From an uncultured Chitinophagaceae bacterium (GTDB lineage Bacteria; Bacteroidota; Bacteroidia; Chitinophagales; Chitinophagaceae), in NCBI GenBank assembly GCA_903830285.1, contig CAIKTE010000235.1, forward strand, positions 1-40,997: a stretch of 40,997 nt of DNA, given 5' to 3'. Each line of letters starts with the position of its first letter. Position 1 is the first letter of the stretch. The notes under the pieces are model-generated. The model saw nothing but the letters and a program-made list of their open reading frames with translations. It did no database searches and was not told where the DNA came from. Below are positions 33,899 through 40,997 of the stretch, piece after piece. Made by a program: the position numbers and the translations under genes.

Positions 33899-36886
33899 TT
33901 ACTTCATAATAGCATTATAAATGGCTTCCTGAATCTTTGGACGGATATTGAGCTGGCCTAACTTATTATTATCTCTTGTTGGATTAACATGGCTTGACAG
34001 GAAAATATAGACCAGATTATATTTTGGATCCACCCAAACACAAGTGCCTGTAAATCCTGTATGACCAAAGGTTTCAGGCGAAACTGATCTTGACGGATAA
34101 GCAACTTTCCTGGTCGCATTGTCTTTTTCGGGTTTGTCAAAACCCAAACCCCTGCGACTTACATCGCTGTTGTAAGCAGTGAACTGATCAATGGTCTCTT
34201 TTTTCAATAGCCGAACCCCATTCAATTCGCCTCCGTTCAACAGCATTTGGTACAATTGTGCCAGATCATACGCATTACTGAATAATCCTGCATGGCCGGC
34301 AACACCGCCAAACATGGCAGCACCTTCATCATGTACATCGCCATGCAATAATTGCTGACGAAAATGTTTTTCTAATTCTGTTGGAACAATATTTTCCAGA
34401 GGCATTCTTTCTCTCGGAAGAAAACCGGTGCTTTTCATTTGTAATGGCAGATAAAAATTCTCTCTTACATATTCATTCAAAGGTTTGCCACTGATGGCTT
34501 GTACAATTTTACCTAAGAATATAAAATCCATATCACTATAGATATAATGACCGGGTGCAGTTAATTTACTTTGCAAGATCCTTTTGTTTAAAGTGTCTTC
34601 CCAATCATTGCGTACATATAAATTCTCTGCAACACGAAATTGATGTTGATCGTCGATCACTTTTGAAAAGATGGTCCAGTTAGGCTCGCCTGTTGCTGTA
34701 TCGATCGCTTCACGATAAAAAGGAATGAACTCTTTTAATCCCGCCTGATGCAATAAAATATCTTTCAATTTCAGATCAGCTTTATTGGTTCCTTTCGTCC
34801 AGTTTAAATAATCGCCAATGGTCTTATTGAGATCCAATTTGCCTTCTTCATACAATTTCATTACCGAAACTGTGGTGGCAGAAACTTTTGTTACGGATGC
34901 CAGATCGAAAACCATATCGGTATTCATCGCTTCTTTTTTATCAGAACTCTTATAGCCAAATGCTTTTTGGTAAACGATCTTGCCATCTTTTGCTGCCAAT
35001 ACAACACAGCCGGGATAAGCTGTCTTTAATACCCCGTCATTTGCGATGGAATCAATGATGGCTAATTTTTCCGAACTCATTCCAACTGATTCGGGAGATA
35101 CAGAGGGAAAATAATTATTGTATACAATACCATCCCCGAATTTTAAGTGTTCGCAAACGGTAACAGTTAATTTCCCTTTGGCCTGGATCTTTCCCTGTAA
35201 CCAATCGGCTGCAGCAAGTTGTGTGATATCATCATCTTCATAGCATGCCAAAAGATTAGGCGCATTGCAGAAATTCTTGATCGCATAAGGATTACCGAAA
35301 ACCAGTGTAATACTTTGATCGAGTTGTTGTAATTGATTGATCAGATAAATGCTGGCATTACTCAATGCAAAATTATTCGCTGGTCTTCGGCTGTAATTAT
35401 GTAAGCCGATAATAACTGCATCGTAATTTTTTTCTTTGATGGATCGGATGATCTTATCAGCGCCGTTGCTATCACTTTTATCTGTAGGGATCACTTTATG
35501 CAGATCGTCCATCACCTGATTCCCGATAGAAGCTTTACTGCCGAATAAATAAACATCTGCATTGTCTTCTGTTCTTAATCTTGCAGCAATGGCCGTTTCC
35601 TTTGCAGCACCAATAGAAATATATGCGATCTTTTTTACCACACCCTGACCTCTGCTGACGGAGAGGGGAACAAGGCTTTGATTATTCAATCTTAATAGGG
35701 TCAATGCATTCTTTGATATTAATTCATCGATCTTTTTTGTTTGAACATTCAGATCAGCCACTAAGTTTTCTGTTTCAATGGGTTTGATCTGATTCAATCC
35801 CAGATTATATTTTACCAGTAATACTTTCTTCACTCTTGCATTGATGTCTTTCCATTTTAATTTATGGTGCCGAATAGCTTTACGGATCGTAGCAATACTG
35901 TTGGGAATCTCCTCTGGCAAACAAAGCATATCATTACCGGCGACCAATGATTGCAGAGAAGCTTCTCCTGCTGGATAATATTTAGTAACACCTTTCATGC
36001 CCAATGCATCGGTAAATGTGAGCCCTTTAAATCCCAGTTCGCCGTACAATAAACCCTTGATCGTTTTTTCGGACAGAGATGTTGGTTGATTACTGATGGT
36101 ATCAAGGGCCGGTACAGATAAATGTGCCACCATGATACTTCCCACGCCTGCATTGATCATTTCTCTGAAAGGTGCTAACTCCAATGAATCCAGTTGTGCC
36201 CTTGTTTTATTGATCACTGGCAGGTCTTTATGTGAATCAACGTTTACATCTCCATGACCCGGAAAATGTTTGGCACTTGCCATTACATTCACGTCCTGCA
36301 TGCCTTTCATGTATTCGATGCCGAAGAGAGCCACTTTGTTTTTGTCTTCCCCAAAACTTCTGTCATTGATTACTGGATTATCGGGATTATTATTTACGTC
36401 CACATCGGGTGCAAAATTTACATGGATGCCCATGCGTTTGCATTGCTCGCCAACGGCTGTGCCAAACTGATGAATGAGTTGCGCATCGGGAACCGCACCC
36501 ATCATTAACTGACGCGGAAAATTGATCACACTGTCTAAACGCATACCCAGTCCCCATTCGCCGTCAATGCAGATCATTAATGGTGTTCTCGCAATACTCT
36601 GATAATAGTTGGTGAGATTGGCTTGCCTCACCGGACCTCCCTGAAAAAAGCAAAGTCCGCCGATATTATAATCGTTGATCAGTTTCACTACCCCATCCAC
36701 ATGTTCCTGTGTTAAATTACTATGCGCACGGATGATCATGAGCTGGCCGATACGTTCGTTCTTACTCAGTTTTTTAAAAACACTGTCCACCCAATGTTTG
36801 GATGCTTTGGTTTCTTTATAAAAATGCTGTGCATTCAGTTGACATGTGAGAATCAAAATGCAGAGAAGCAATACTGTTTTGCGCAT
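33899..36886 (-). CDS. GH3 N-acetylhexosaminidase fused to a serine hydrolase (beta-lactamase fold)
   Basis: 995 residues with signal peptide MRKTVLLLCILILTCQLNAQ. Residues about 30-365 are a GH3 domain of NagZ type: ICIDGEWGLGMR, KHFPGHGDVNVDSHKDLP (206-222; His/Asp dyad) and nucleophile Asp293 in LTFTDALGMKG. Residues about 385-590 resemble the GH3 C-terminal domain. Residues about 595-995 are a class C beta-lactamase/esterase domain: SVTK (Ser664, Lys667), YSD (783-785) in place of YxN, and HTGFTG near the end. The pair suggests release of GlcNAc-anhydroMurNAc fragments plus peptide or ester cleavage in the periplasm, i.e. wall recycling. Substrates are inferred. Confidence 0.92.
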   Translation of the reverse strand: MRKTVLLLCILILTCQLNAQHFYKETKASKHWVDSVFKKLSKNERIGQLMIIRAHSNLTQEHVDGVVKLINDYNIGGLCFFQGGPVRQANLTNYYQSIARTPLMICIDGEWGLGMRLDSVINFPRQLMMGAVPDAQLIHQFGTAVGEQCKRMGIHVNFAPDVDVNNNPDNPVINDRSFGEDKNKVALFGIEYMKGMQDVNVMASAKHFPGHGDVNVDSHKDLPVINKTRAQLDSLELAPFREMINAGVGSIMVAHLSVPALDTISNQPTSLSEKTIKGLLYGELGFKGLTFTDALGMKGVTKYYPAGEASLQSLVAGNDMLCLPEEIPNSIATIRKAIRHHKLKWKDINARVKKVLLVKYNLGLNQIKPIETENLVADLNVQTKKIDELISKNALTLLRLNNQSLVPLSVSRGQGVVKKIAYISIGAAKETAIAARLRTEDNADVYLFGSKASIGNQVMDDLHKVIPTDKSDSNGADKIIRSIKEKNYDAVIIGLHNYSRRPANNFALSNASIYLINQLQQLDQSITLVFGNPYAIKNFCNAPNLLACYEDDDITQLAAADWLQGKIQAKGKLTVTVCEHLKFGDGIVYNNYFPSVSPESVGMSSEKLAIIDSIANDGVLKTAYPGCVVLAAKDGKIVYQKAFGYKSSDKKEAMNTDMVFDLASVTKVSATTVSVMKLYEEGKLDLNKTIGDYLNWTKGTNKADLKLKDILLHQAGLKEFIPFYREAIDTATGEPNWTIFSKVIDDQHQFRVAENLYVRNDWEDTLNKRILQSKLTAPGHYIYSDMDFIFLGKIVQAISGKPLNEYVRENFYLPLQMKSTGFLPRERMPLENIVPTELEKHFRQQLLHGDVHDEGAAMFGGVAGHAGLFSNAYDLAQLYQMLLNGGELNGVRLLKKETIDQFTAYNSDVSRRGLGFDKPEKDNATRKVAYPSRSVSPETFGHTGFTGTCVWVDPKYNLVYIFLSSHVNPTRDNNKLGQLNIRPKIQEAIYNAIMK

Positions 36887-37501
36887 AAAAAGAATTGAAG
36901 AGACAAGGTAGCAAAAACCTGCAAGACCATGATGGTTTTTGCGGTTAATTGGAAGATCGGTAATAGTTTTTGGAAAGGTTTTGTTCGACTCCGATTCGGC
37001 AGAGATTCAGCATCGGTTCGCTCATCCTTCGTTGAGCGCTTTATTTTAACTGAAAACTGTAAAACTGCATAAAGTGGAGAAGAATTGATCTGCTTACTCA
37101 AAGCCGTATTTCCTTCCTGAATGATTATTATCTCCTTCGTGACTTTTGGCTGCTTTCTTCGAGAGTTCTTCGGAATGCCTCGAACAAAACAGCAATAAGC
37201 TAGCAGTAAGTTACGAAGAGATCACGAAGAAAAGGTATAGAAATGCTGGATGAAAATGCTAAATTTTAAATGAAAACTACGACTAAAAAAATTTAAGTAT
37301 CAGTTAAAAAAATCAACTGTTTTTATTTGGTTCAACCTTATATCCCATAATAATTTTGTGCAACACTTTAAAGTAAAGAATACACTTCAATAAAATACGG
37401 TCAAAAGAAAATGGTTTTTTTTGTGAGTGTTTCTGTGATTTAAAAATTATTTGAAAAGTTCTGGCTTGTGAGTAAAATGGAATATCGATAACATTTAGAA
37501 T
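36887..37501. other. 615-base intergenic region with repeats and a promoter
   Basis: No convincing gene. An 82-codon frame overlapping the GH3 start is rejected. Repeat-like hairpins: CCGAT/ATCGG and CGCTCA/TGAGCG near 36990-37045, and an imperfect inverted repeat at 37130-37145 against 37208-37222 (ATCTCCTTCGTGACTT against a one-gap match), enclosing a TTCGAG/CTCGAA hairpin (37158-37184). The promoter at 37326-37358 serves the next gene. Confidence 0.55.
37326..37358 (+). promoter_or_regulatory. Bacteroidota-type promoter of the 37502 gene
   Basis: TTTG (37326-37329), 21-base spacer, TAATTTTG (37351-37358): the best full -33/-7 match in the window. It predicts a leader of about 140 bases before the ATG. 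Confidence 0.65.
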
Positions 37502-38074
37502 ATGGGAAACAAAAATTCAATATCAGTAAAAATCGTTTATGCCTTCATTGCAATAATTATTTACGTAAGTCCTATTTTATCGCAAACTGCGGATACTAGT
37601 ACAAATCATCAGGTAACTACGCTATTGAAATTAACTGTTGGCCAGGAATCTGGTTTTGAATGGGAGCAGAAAATAAGTAGGACAGCGACAGTAAGTTTAT
37701 TTGCCGGGCTTGGTGTAGGCTTTCTGACCGATGATTTTGACTATACTGCAGCAATAGCAATTGTTCCTGTATTTAATGTAGTATATAAGAAATATTATAA
37801 TCTGGATATGCGAATTAAAAATGGGAAAAGCATTTATCATAATTCGGGGAATTTTTTAACGGCTAAGGTCGATATATATATGCCAGTGAAAGATCAAAAT
37901 TATATAGGCATCGTTTTTTCAGAAGGTTGGGGGCTGCAGCGTTCAATAAACAAAAAAATAAATTATGAATTTGTATTAGGCATAGCACAACATTTCTTTT
38001 TCGATGATCCCTCCCAATATCCATATGTCAAGCTGGAGCCACTTGTAAAAGTGGCTTTTTCTTATGTTCTATAA
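37502..38074 (+). CDS. Putative outer-membrane beta-barrel protein
   Basis: 190 residues with a signal peptide (IVYAFIAIIIYVSPILSQ). The mature part alternates aromatic and polar residues in short strands (ATVSLFAGLGVGFL, AIVPVFNVVYKKYYNL, NFLTAKVDIYMPV) and ends with YVKLEPLVKVAFSYVL, a terminal aromatic strand, as in small outer-membrane barrels. No family recognised. A terminator-like hairpin overlaps its last codons. Confidence 0.7.
   Translation: MGNKNSISVKIVYAFIAIIIYVSPILSQTADTSTNHQVTTLLKLTVGQESGFEWEQKISRTATVSLFAGLGVGFLTDDFDYTAAIAIVPVFNVVYKKYYNLDMRIKNGKSIYHNSGNFLTAKVDIYMPVKDQNYIGIVFSEGWGLQRSINKKINYEFVLGIAQHFFFDDPSQYPYVKLEPLVKVAFSYVL
38037..38063 (+). terminator. Terminator-like hairpin inside the end of the 37502 gene
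   Basis: AGCCACTT (38037-38044), loop GTAA, AAGTGGCT (38049-38056), then TTTTCTT. The stop codon is at 38072-38074, so the structure is within coding sequence. Confidence 0.55.
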
Positions 38075-38135
38075 TCGTGCAATCATAGAAGATATCATTT
38101 CCGATCTATTGAAAGTTTGGAAATAAAAACAAGAA

Positions 38136-38477
38136 ATGAGTAAAACCATTAAAGTAAAAGGGACGGTAATAAATTTAATAGATAAAGATCATAAAGACTT
38201 TATCTCACTTACTGATATTGCAAAATACCGAAATGTGGTTGAGCCATTCGCTATTATTAATAACTGGATGCGAAGCAGAAGTACTATTGAATTTCTTGGT
38301 TTATGGGAAAAGCTCAGCAACCCGATTTTTAAACCTCTCGAATTCGAGAGGTTTAAAAATGAAGCAGGAAACAACTATTTTGTTCTATCACCTCAAAGAT
38401 GGATAGAAACAACTAATGCAATAAGTATTATATCTAAGTCCGGCAGATATGGAGGAACATTTGCCAGGCTATCCTAA
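38136..38477 (+). pseudogene. KilA-N domain protein, C-terminally truncated
   Basis: 113 residues. KilA-N features: INLIDKDHKDFISLTDIAKY, then NWMRSRSTIEFLGLWEKLSN and FVLSPQRWIETTNAISI, then KSGRYGGTF. In homologues the domain continues after GGTFA with about KDIAFEFASWI; here it changes to RLS and stops where the bipartite palindrome of the adjacent transposon begins (38468). KilA-N proteins are DNA-binding factors common in phages and mobile islands. Truncation by insertion is the likely history. A 36-bp palindrome lies in its coding sequence. Confidence 0.85.
38325..38360. repeat. 36-bp perfect palindrome within the KilA-N gene
   Basis: ATTTTTAAACCTCTCGAA (38325-38342) is followed directly by its exact reverse complement (38343-38360), no spacer. 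It encodes the ordinary KilA-N segment IFKPLEFERFKNE, so it is not a simple insertion. Confidence 0.9.
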
Positions 38478-38530
38478 GAGTTAGCGCAGCGCTCTTTGGA
38501 TGTATAATAAAAGCCAGACTTTGTCTGGCT
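38468..38530. repeat. Left bipartite REP-type palindrome of the RAYT element
   Basis: Begins GCTATCC, then a 22-base variable middle, TGGAT, then TAATAAAAGCCAGAC with the hairpin AGCCAGAC/GTCTGGCT (38512-38530). It matches in inverted orientation the 63-base unit at 39152-39214 and starts where the KilA-N reading frame is broken. Confidence 0.85.
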
Positions 38531-38575
38531 AAAATATATTGTATAATTAAATAATCATGCTTTTTATCGGCAATT

Positions 38576-39148
38576 ATGCACTACGATGGTTATAAAATAA
38601 GAGATCAGCAAGCAATATATTTCATCACCTTTGCTACTGTACAATGGGTAGATGTATTCAGCAGGTATTGTTATGCAGAAACATTACTTGAGAGTTTACG
38701 ATTTTGTATAAAAGAAAAATATTTATCTCTGCATGCATAGTGTTTAATGAGCAATCATATTCATCTTATTATAAGTTCACAAAAAGGAAATCTTTCAGAT
38801 ATTTTAAGAGATTTCAAAAAATTCACTTCTGGTAGTATCATTAAACAAATTGAAAGCAATGCAGAAGAAAGTCGTAAGAACTGGATGCTCTGGATATTTA
38901 AAAAGGCAGGTGAAAATAATAACAGGAATAAGAATTACCAATTCTGGCAACAAGATAACAGACCCATACAATTAGAAACACCAAAATTCACTTTGTCTAA
39001 ATTGTTGTACTTGCATAATAACCCTGTTAAAGCAGGCTTAGTAGAGAAAGCAGAAGATTACTTATTGAGCAGTGCAAGAGATTTTAATGGAGGTAAAGGA
39101 TTATTACCCATTGATCATTTGAATGCTGCATATGATTTGCGGCAATGA
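38576..39148 (+). pseudogene. REP-associated tyrosine transposase (RAYT, Y1_Tnp) with one in-frame TAG
   Basis: Reading from the ATG at 38576 gives MHYDGYKIRDQQAIYFITF and so on, with codon 55 a TAG (38738-38740), then CLMSNHIHLIISS in the same frame to 39148 (190 codons). The HUH motif HIHLI and the catalytic Tyr in KLLYLHNNPVKAGLV are present. Homologues read HAYC or YAYV before MSNH, so the TAG replaces a Tyr. REP-type palindromes in opposite orientation flank the gene, as in REPtrons, where the RAYT nicks such hairpins. Translation from the internal ATG (38747) would lack the first strand of the fold. Confidence 0.88.
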
Positions 39149-39151
39149 ATT

Positions 39152-39214
39152 CCAGACAGAGTCTGGCTTTTATTAAAGAAATCCATAGACACCCTTCGGA
39201 AGTCAATGGATAGC
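39152..39214. repeat. Right bipartite REP-type palindrome of the RAYT element
   Basis: CCAGAC/GTCTGG hairpin (39152-39166), then TTTTATTA, then ATCCATAGACACCCTTCGG and ending GGATAGC. Read on the minus strand it is the left unit in nearly the same layout (GCTATCC, 22-base middle, TGGAT, TAATAAAAGCCAGAC). Confidence 0.85.
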
Positions 39215-39224
39215 AATGAAACAA

Positions 39225-40409
39225 TTAATTCACACCAAAGGGCTTTATTTTAAGTTCTGTTGATTTGGGCTCTTTATAAGAATTGATCCAATCTGTTATA
39301 GCAGATAAAAGATTGCCATTCTTGTCAGTGATCTTGAAACTCTGATCCATTTCCCAAACTACCATCGGTATGCCGTAAGATTTCAATACATCAGCCACAT
39401 CTCTTATAAAGTTGTTTCGATATTTATCGGGAATAGTAGCAATGGTTCCTGTTTCTGTACAAATGATCGGTACATTATTTCGCATGGACCATTCATGCGC
39501 CATCATGAACATTTGATGTATATAAGCCTTATTTGCTTTCTCGGAATAATGCTGATAATTATAACTCATGTCCTTATCATTCCTTGCTTTTTCAGTTATG
39601 GGCGGCATTTCATTGGCAGCATATGGATAAGGCAATCCAGTTAAATAGGTATTTGTTTTATCCCAGGGTGCGCCCTGATGAGTAAATATATAAGGGTTAT
39701 AAAAGTGGAAAGAATATAAAACTTTATCATCCCCGGGTATGGGATTCAATCCCTGAAATCCTCTCACACTCATATATCGGTTAGTTCCAACGATCCAGTA
39801 GCGTTGTCTATCTAAGGGTCTGAGTCTTGCCATGGCCATTTTATTCACCATTTCCCAGGTCTCGTCAAATTTGGCTCTTGGCTCATCATACAATTCAAAA
39901 TATAGATTATTATAACCTTTTCCCTTAAATAAGTTGATGATCTGCGCCCAGATCTTAATGCCTTTTTCTGCATCAGCCATTATCCGTTCATTCGTTATTC
40001 GGTTGGATGCAGATTCTCCAAATTCATGAAATGAAAGGATCATGGTCATGTGGTGTACATTGATATAATCAAAAGCCAGGCTTATTTTCTTCTTCACTTC
40101 CTCAGTGAATGTTACTTTATCATTCTTCAGAAATAAAGTAAAATCCATGGGTAATCTAACAGTCTTGAATCCAAGTTTATATGCAGTTGTGAGGTTCTTT
40201 CCATTTCCTGCCTGCAGGATCACATCTGCAGTACTCCAGTAATGTTCCAATAGAGAAATATTAACGCCTGCATCAAATAGTGGTACAAATCTCTTTTGAA
40301 ATTCAGGGATATCGGTTTGAGCAATGGAAGACGAAACGATGCAAACAATAATAAGGAAGGGAAACACCCATTTCAATGGCATGCAGTAGCGAGCAGTAAT
40401 CTTTTTCAT
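39225..40409 (-). CDS. Secreted glycoside hydrolase family 5 (cellulase-like)
   Basis: 394 residues; signal peptide with hydrophobic core WVFPFLIIVCIVSSSIA. GH5 features in order: GVNIS, FKTVRLPMDF (conserved Arg), MILSFHEFGE (His), ELYDEPRA (acid/base Glu176), SFHFYNPY (His/Tyr) and nucleophile Glu319 in PIICTETGT, then VVWEMDQSFKI (Trp). The motif before the acid/base is DEP, where NEP is the near-invariant form in clan GH-A, so Asp175 replaces the usual Asn; activity may be altered. No carbohydrate-binding module seen. Single-gene unit. Confidence 0.9.
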   Translation of the reverse strand: MKKITARYCMPLKWVFPFLIIVCIVSSSIAQTDIPEFQKRFVPLFDAGVNISLLEHYWSTADVILQAGNGKNLTTAYKLGFKTVRLPMDFTLFLKNDKVTFTEEVKKKISLAFDYINVHHMTMILSFHEFGESASNRITNERIMADAEKGIKIWAQIINLFKGKGYNNLYFELYDEPRAKFDETWEMVNKMAMARLRPLDRQRYWIVGTNRYMSVRGFQGLNPIPGDDKVLYSFHFYNPYIFTHQGAPWDKTNTYLTGLPYPYAANEMPPITEKARNDKDMSYNYQHYSEKANKAYIHQMFMMAHEWSMRNNVPIICTETGTIATIPDKYRNNFIRDVADVLKSYGIPMVVWEMDQSFKITDKNGNLLSAITDWINSYKEPKSTELKIKPFGVN

Positions 40410-40460
40410 TTGGAAGTCTTAGGGTTAATGTAGTAGCAATTTAACTCATTTATTCGTAAA

Positions 40461-40500
40461 CCGCTATCCTTAGATTCCGAAGGATGTCTAAGGATAGCGG
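40461..40500. repeat. Third REP-type palindrome between GH5 and DUF4395 genes
   Basis: CCGCTATCCTTAGA (40461-40474) and TCTAAGGATAGCGG (40487-40500) are perfect 14-base arms. The centre TTCCGAAGGATG matches the middle of the right RAYT palindrome (TTCCGAAGGGTGTC), so it belongs to the same family, without the second hairpin. Confidence 0.85.
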
Positions 40501-40506
40501 TATTTG

Positions 40507-40997
40507 TTATTTAGTTTTTGTGTTGCTATTAATTCCAAACATATCATAGGGTGGTTTGCTGAACTGATCTTTACAGCATACGACCATGAGGACTACGAAT
40601 AGGATAAATCCCAAAACGATCAGCAATTGAGCTCCGGATATTTTTTGAATAGCCTGTCTTGATTTGATATCACAAATTTCACCCGGACAATACTGCGCTT
40701 TTTCTTTATAGATCAGAGAATAGAATTTGCAGCCCAAACAAATGCCGAATACAGATTCGAAGAATAAGAAGATCAGGCAAACAAGACAAATAATGCCTGT
40801 TATCGGGCTATAGGCATTTACGAGAATAAAGAAAATGAACATGATCGCACCCAGTATCACACCGATGATCCATGCGATCTTTTTTTGCTTTGCCCCAACA
40901 TATTCCGGTGTTTGATTCTTTACGATCATTCTTGCAATGATCAATGAAGGAGCAAATCGGGGATTGATAAAAACGCGGATGATAAAATCTGTGAGAA
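40507..40997 (-). CDS. DUF4395 family membrane protein (5' end outside the window)
   Basis: The frame stays open past the TTG at 40944 to the window edge: upstream residues read TDFIIRVFINPRFAPS before LIIARMIVKNQ, which fits the DUF4395 pattern in which an R-hydrophobic-PR/YSP segment precedes the second half. The first membrane segments are therefore outside the window. Visible: KKIAWIIGVILGAIMFIFF, a second membrane pair, the motif GICLGCKFYSLIY with two cysteines spaced CxxC, and a further C-terminal segment. DUF4395 proteins often accompany thioredoxin or sulfur-related proteins; no activity is established. Confidence 0.85.
   Translation of the reverse strand, partial: LTDFIIRVFINPRFAPSLIIARMIVKNQTPEYVGAKQKKIAWIIGVILGAIMFIFFILVNAYSPITGIICLVCLIFLFFESVFGICLGCKFYSLIYKEKAQYCPGEICDIKSRQAIQKISGAQLLIVLGFILFVVLMVVCCKDQFSKPPYDMFGINSNTKTK

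Noticed and set aside
36853-37101. 82-codon minus-strand frame overlapping the GH3 start
   Set aside because: It overlaps the signal-peptide region of the GH3 fusion, has no family resemblance, and most of it is made of interspersed-repeat sequence.
25704-38740. Reassignment of TAG to Tyr as a general genetic code
   Set aside because: gcvT, comB, argC and argF' all end in TAG at the expected family length, so TAG is a normal stop here; at most local read-through is possible.
38747-39148. Intact transposase starting at 38747
   Set aside because: The upstream 57 codons in the same frame encode the missing N-terminal part of the family, so this is the remainder of an interrupted gene, not a complete one.

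Overview
The window looks like a chromosomal segment of a low-GC member of the Bacteroidota, most likely Chitinophagaceae or a near relative. The evidence is a type IX secretion protein (PorZ-like), a DUF4836 lipoprotein, a CarboxypepD-regulatory/outer-membrane beta-barrel protein, an arginine operon built around the transcarbamylase ArgF', many promoters matching the Bacteroidota -7 consensus TAnnTTTG, and little Shine-Dalgarno signal. No rRNA, tRNA or CRISPR array was seen. Family calls come from reading motifs by eye; no database search was possible.

Layout. 1-80: start of a transposase-like gene leaving the left edge. 310-3420: a PadR-type envelope-stress unit (operator palindrome, 63-aa protein, PadR repressor, large double-PspC membrane protein, terminator). 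3440-7350: small exported proteins, gcvT, a DUF4160/DUF2442 pair, an RlpA-like lipoprotein and a ComB-like phosphatase. 7585-11373: a large SNF2 helicase with two SWIM zinc fingers. 11484-17398: a secreted GH2 enzyme diverging from an outer-membrane beta-barrel protein. 17674-27355: the arginine operon in the order leader peptide, GNAT acyltransferase, argG, argC, argD, argF', argB, argE, argH, terminator. 27392-36886, minus strand: a small membrane protein, porZ, an FtsX-like permease with its ATPase, a DUF4836 lipoprotein and a GH3/serine-hydrolase fusion. 37502-40997: an outer-membrane-like protein, a truncated KilA-N gene next to a decayed REP-associated transposase with its palindromes, a GH5 enzyme and a DUF4395 membrane protein leaving the right edge.

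The most unusual content is in the arginine operon. Its spacers, and parts of its coding sequences, are occupied by degenerate tracts with a strict 7-base period, usually arranged as inverted arms. Two pairs of arms enclose genes for small four-helix-bundle proteins of the 23S-rRNA intervening-sequence family: one intact (between argC and argD), one with an internal TAG (between argE and argH). Stop and start codons of the neighbouring genes lie inside or against the arms. Other tracts run in frame through argC, argF', argB, argH, the argD tail and the porZ signal peptide. This resembles an element family in which inverted heptad arms, with or without a four-helix-bundle gene, invade operons in a form the host tolerates.

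The operon also appears to have its own attenuator: a 19-codon leader with three Arg codons among its last five, followed by alternative hairpins. Val90 of ArgF', at the position reported to set acetyl- versus succinyl-ornithine specificity, suggests succinylated intermediates as in Bacteroides fragilis. The GNAT at the head of the operon is the natural candidate for the first, glutamate-acylating step.
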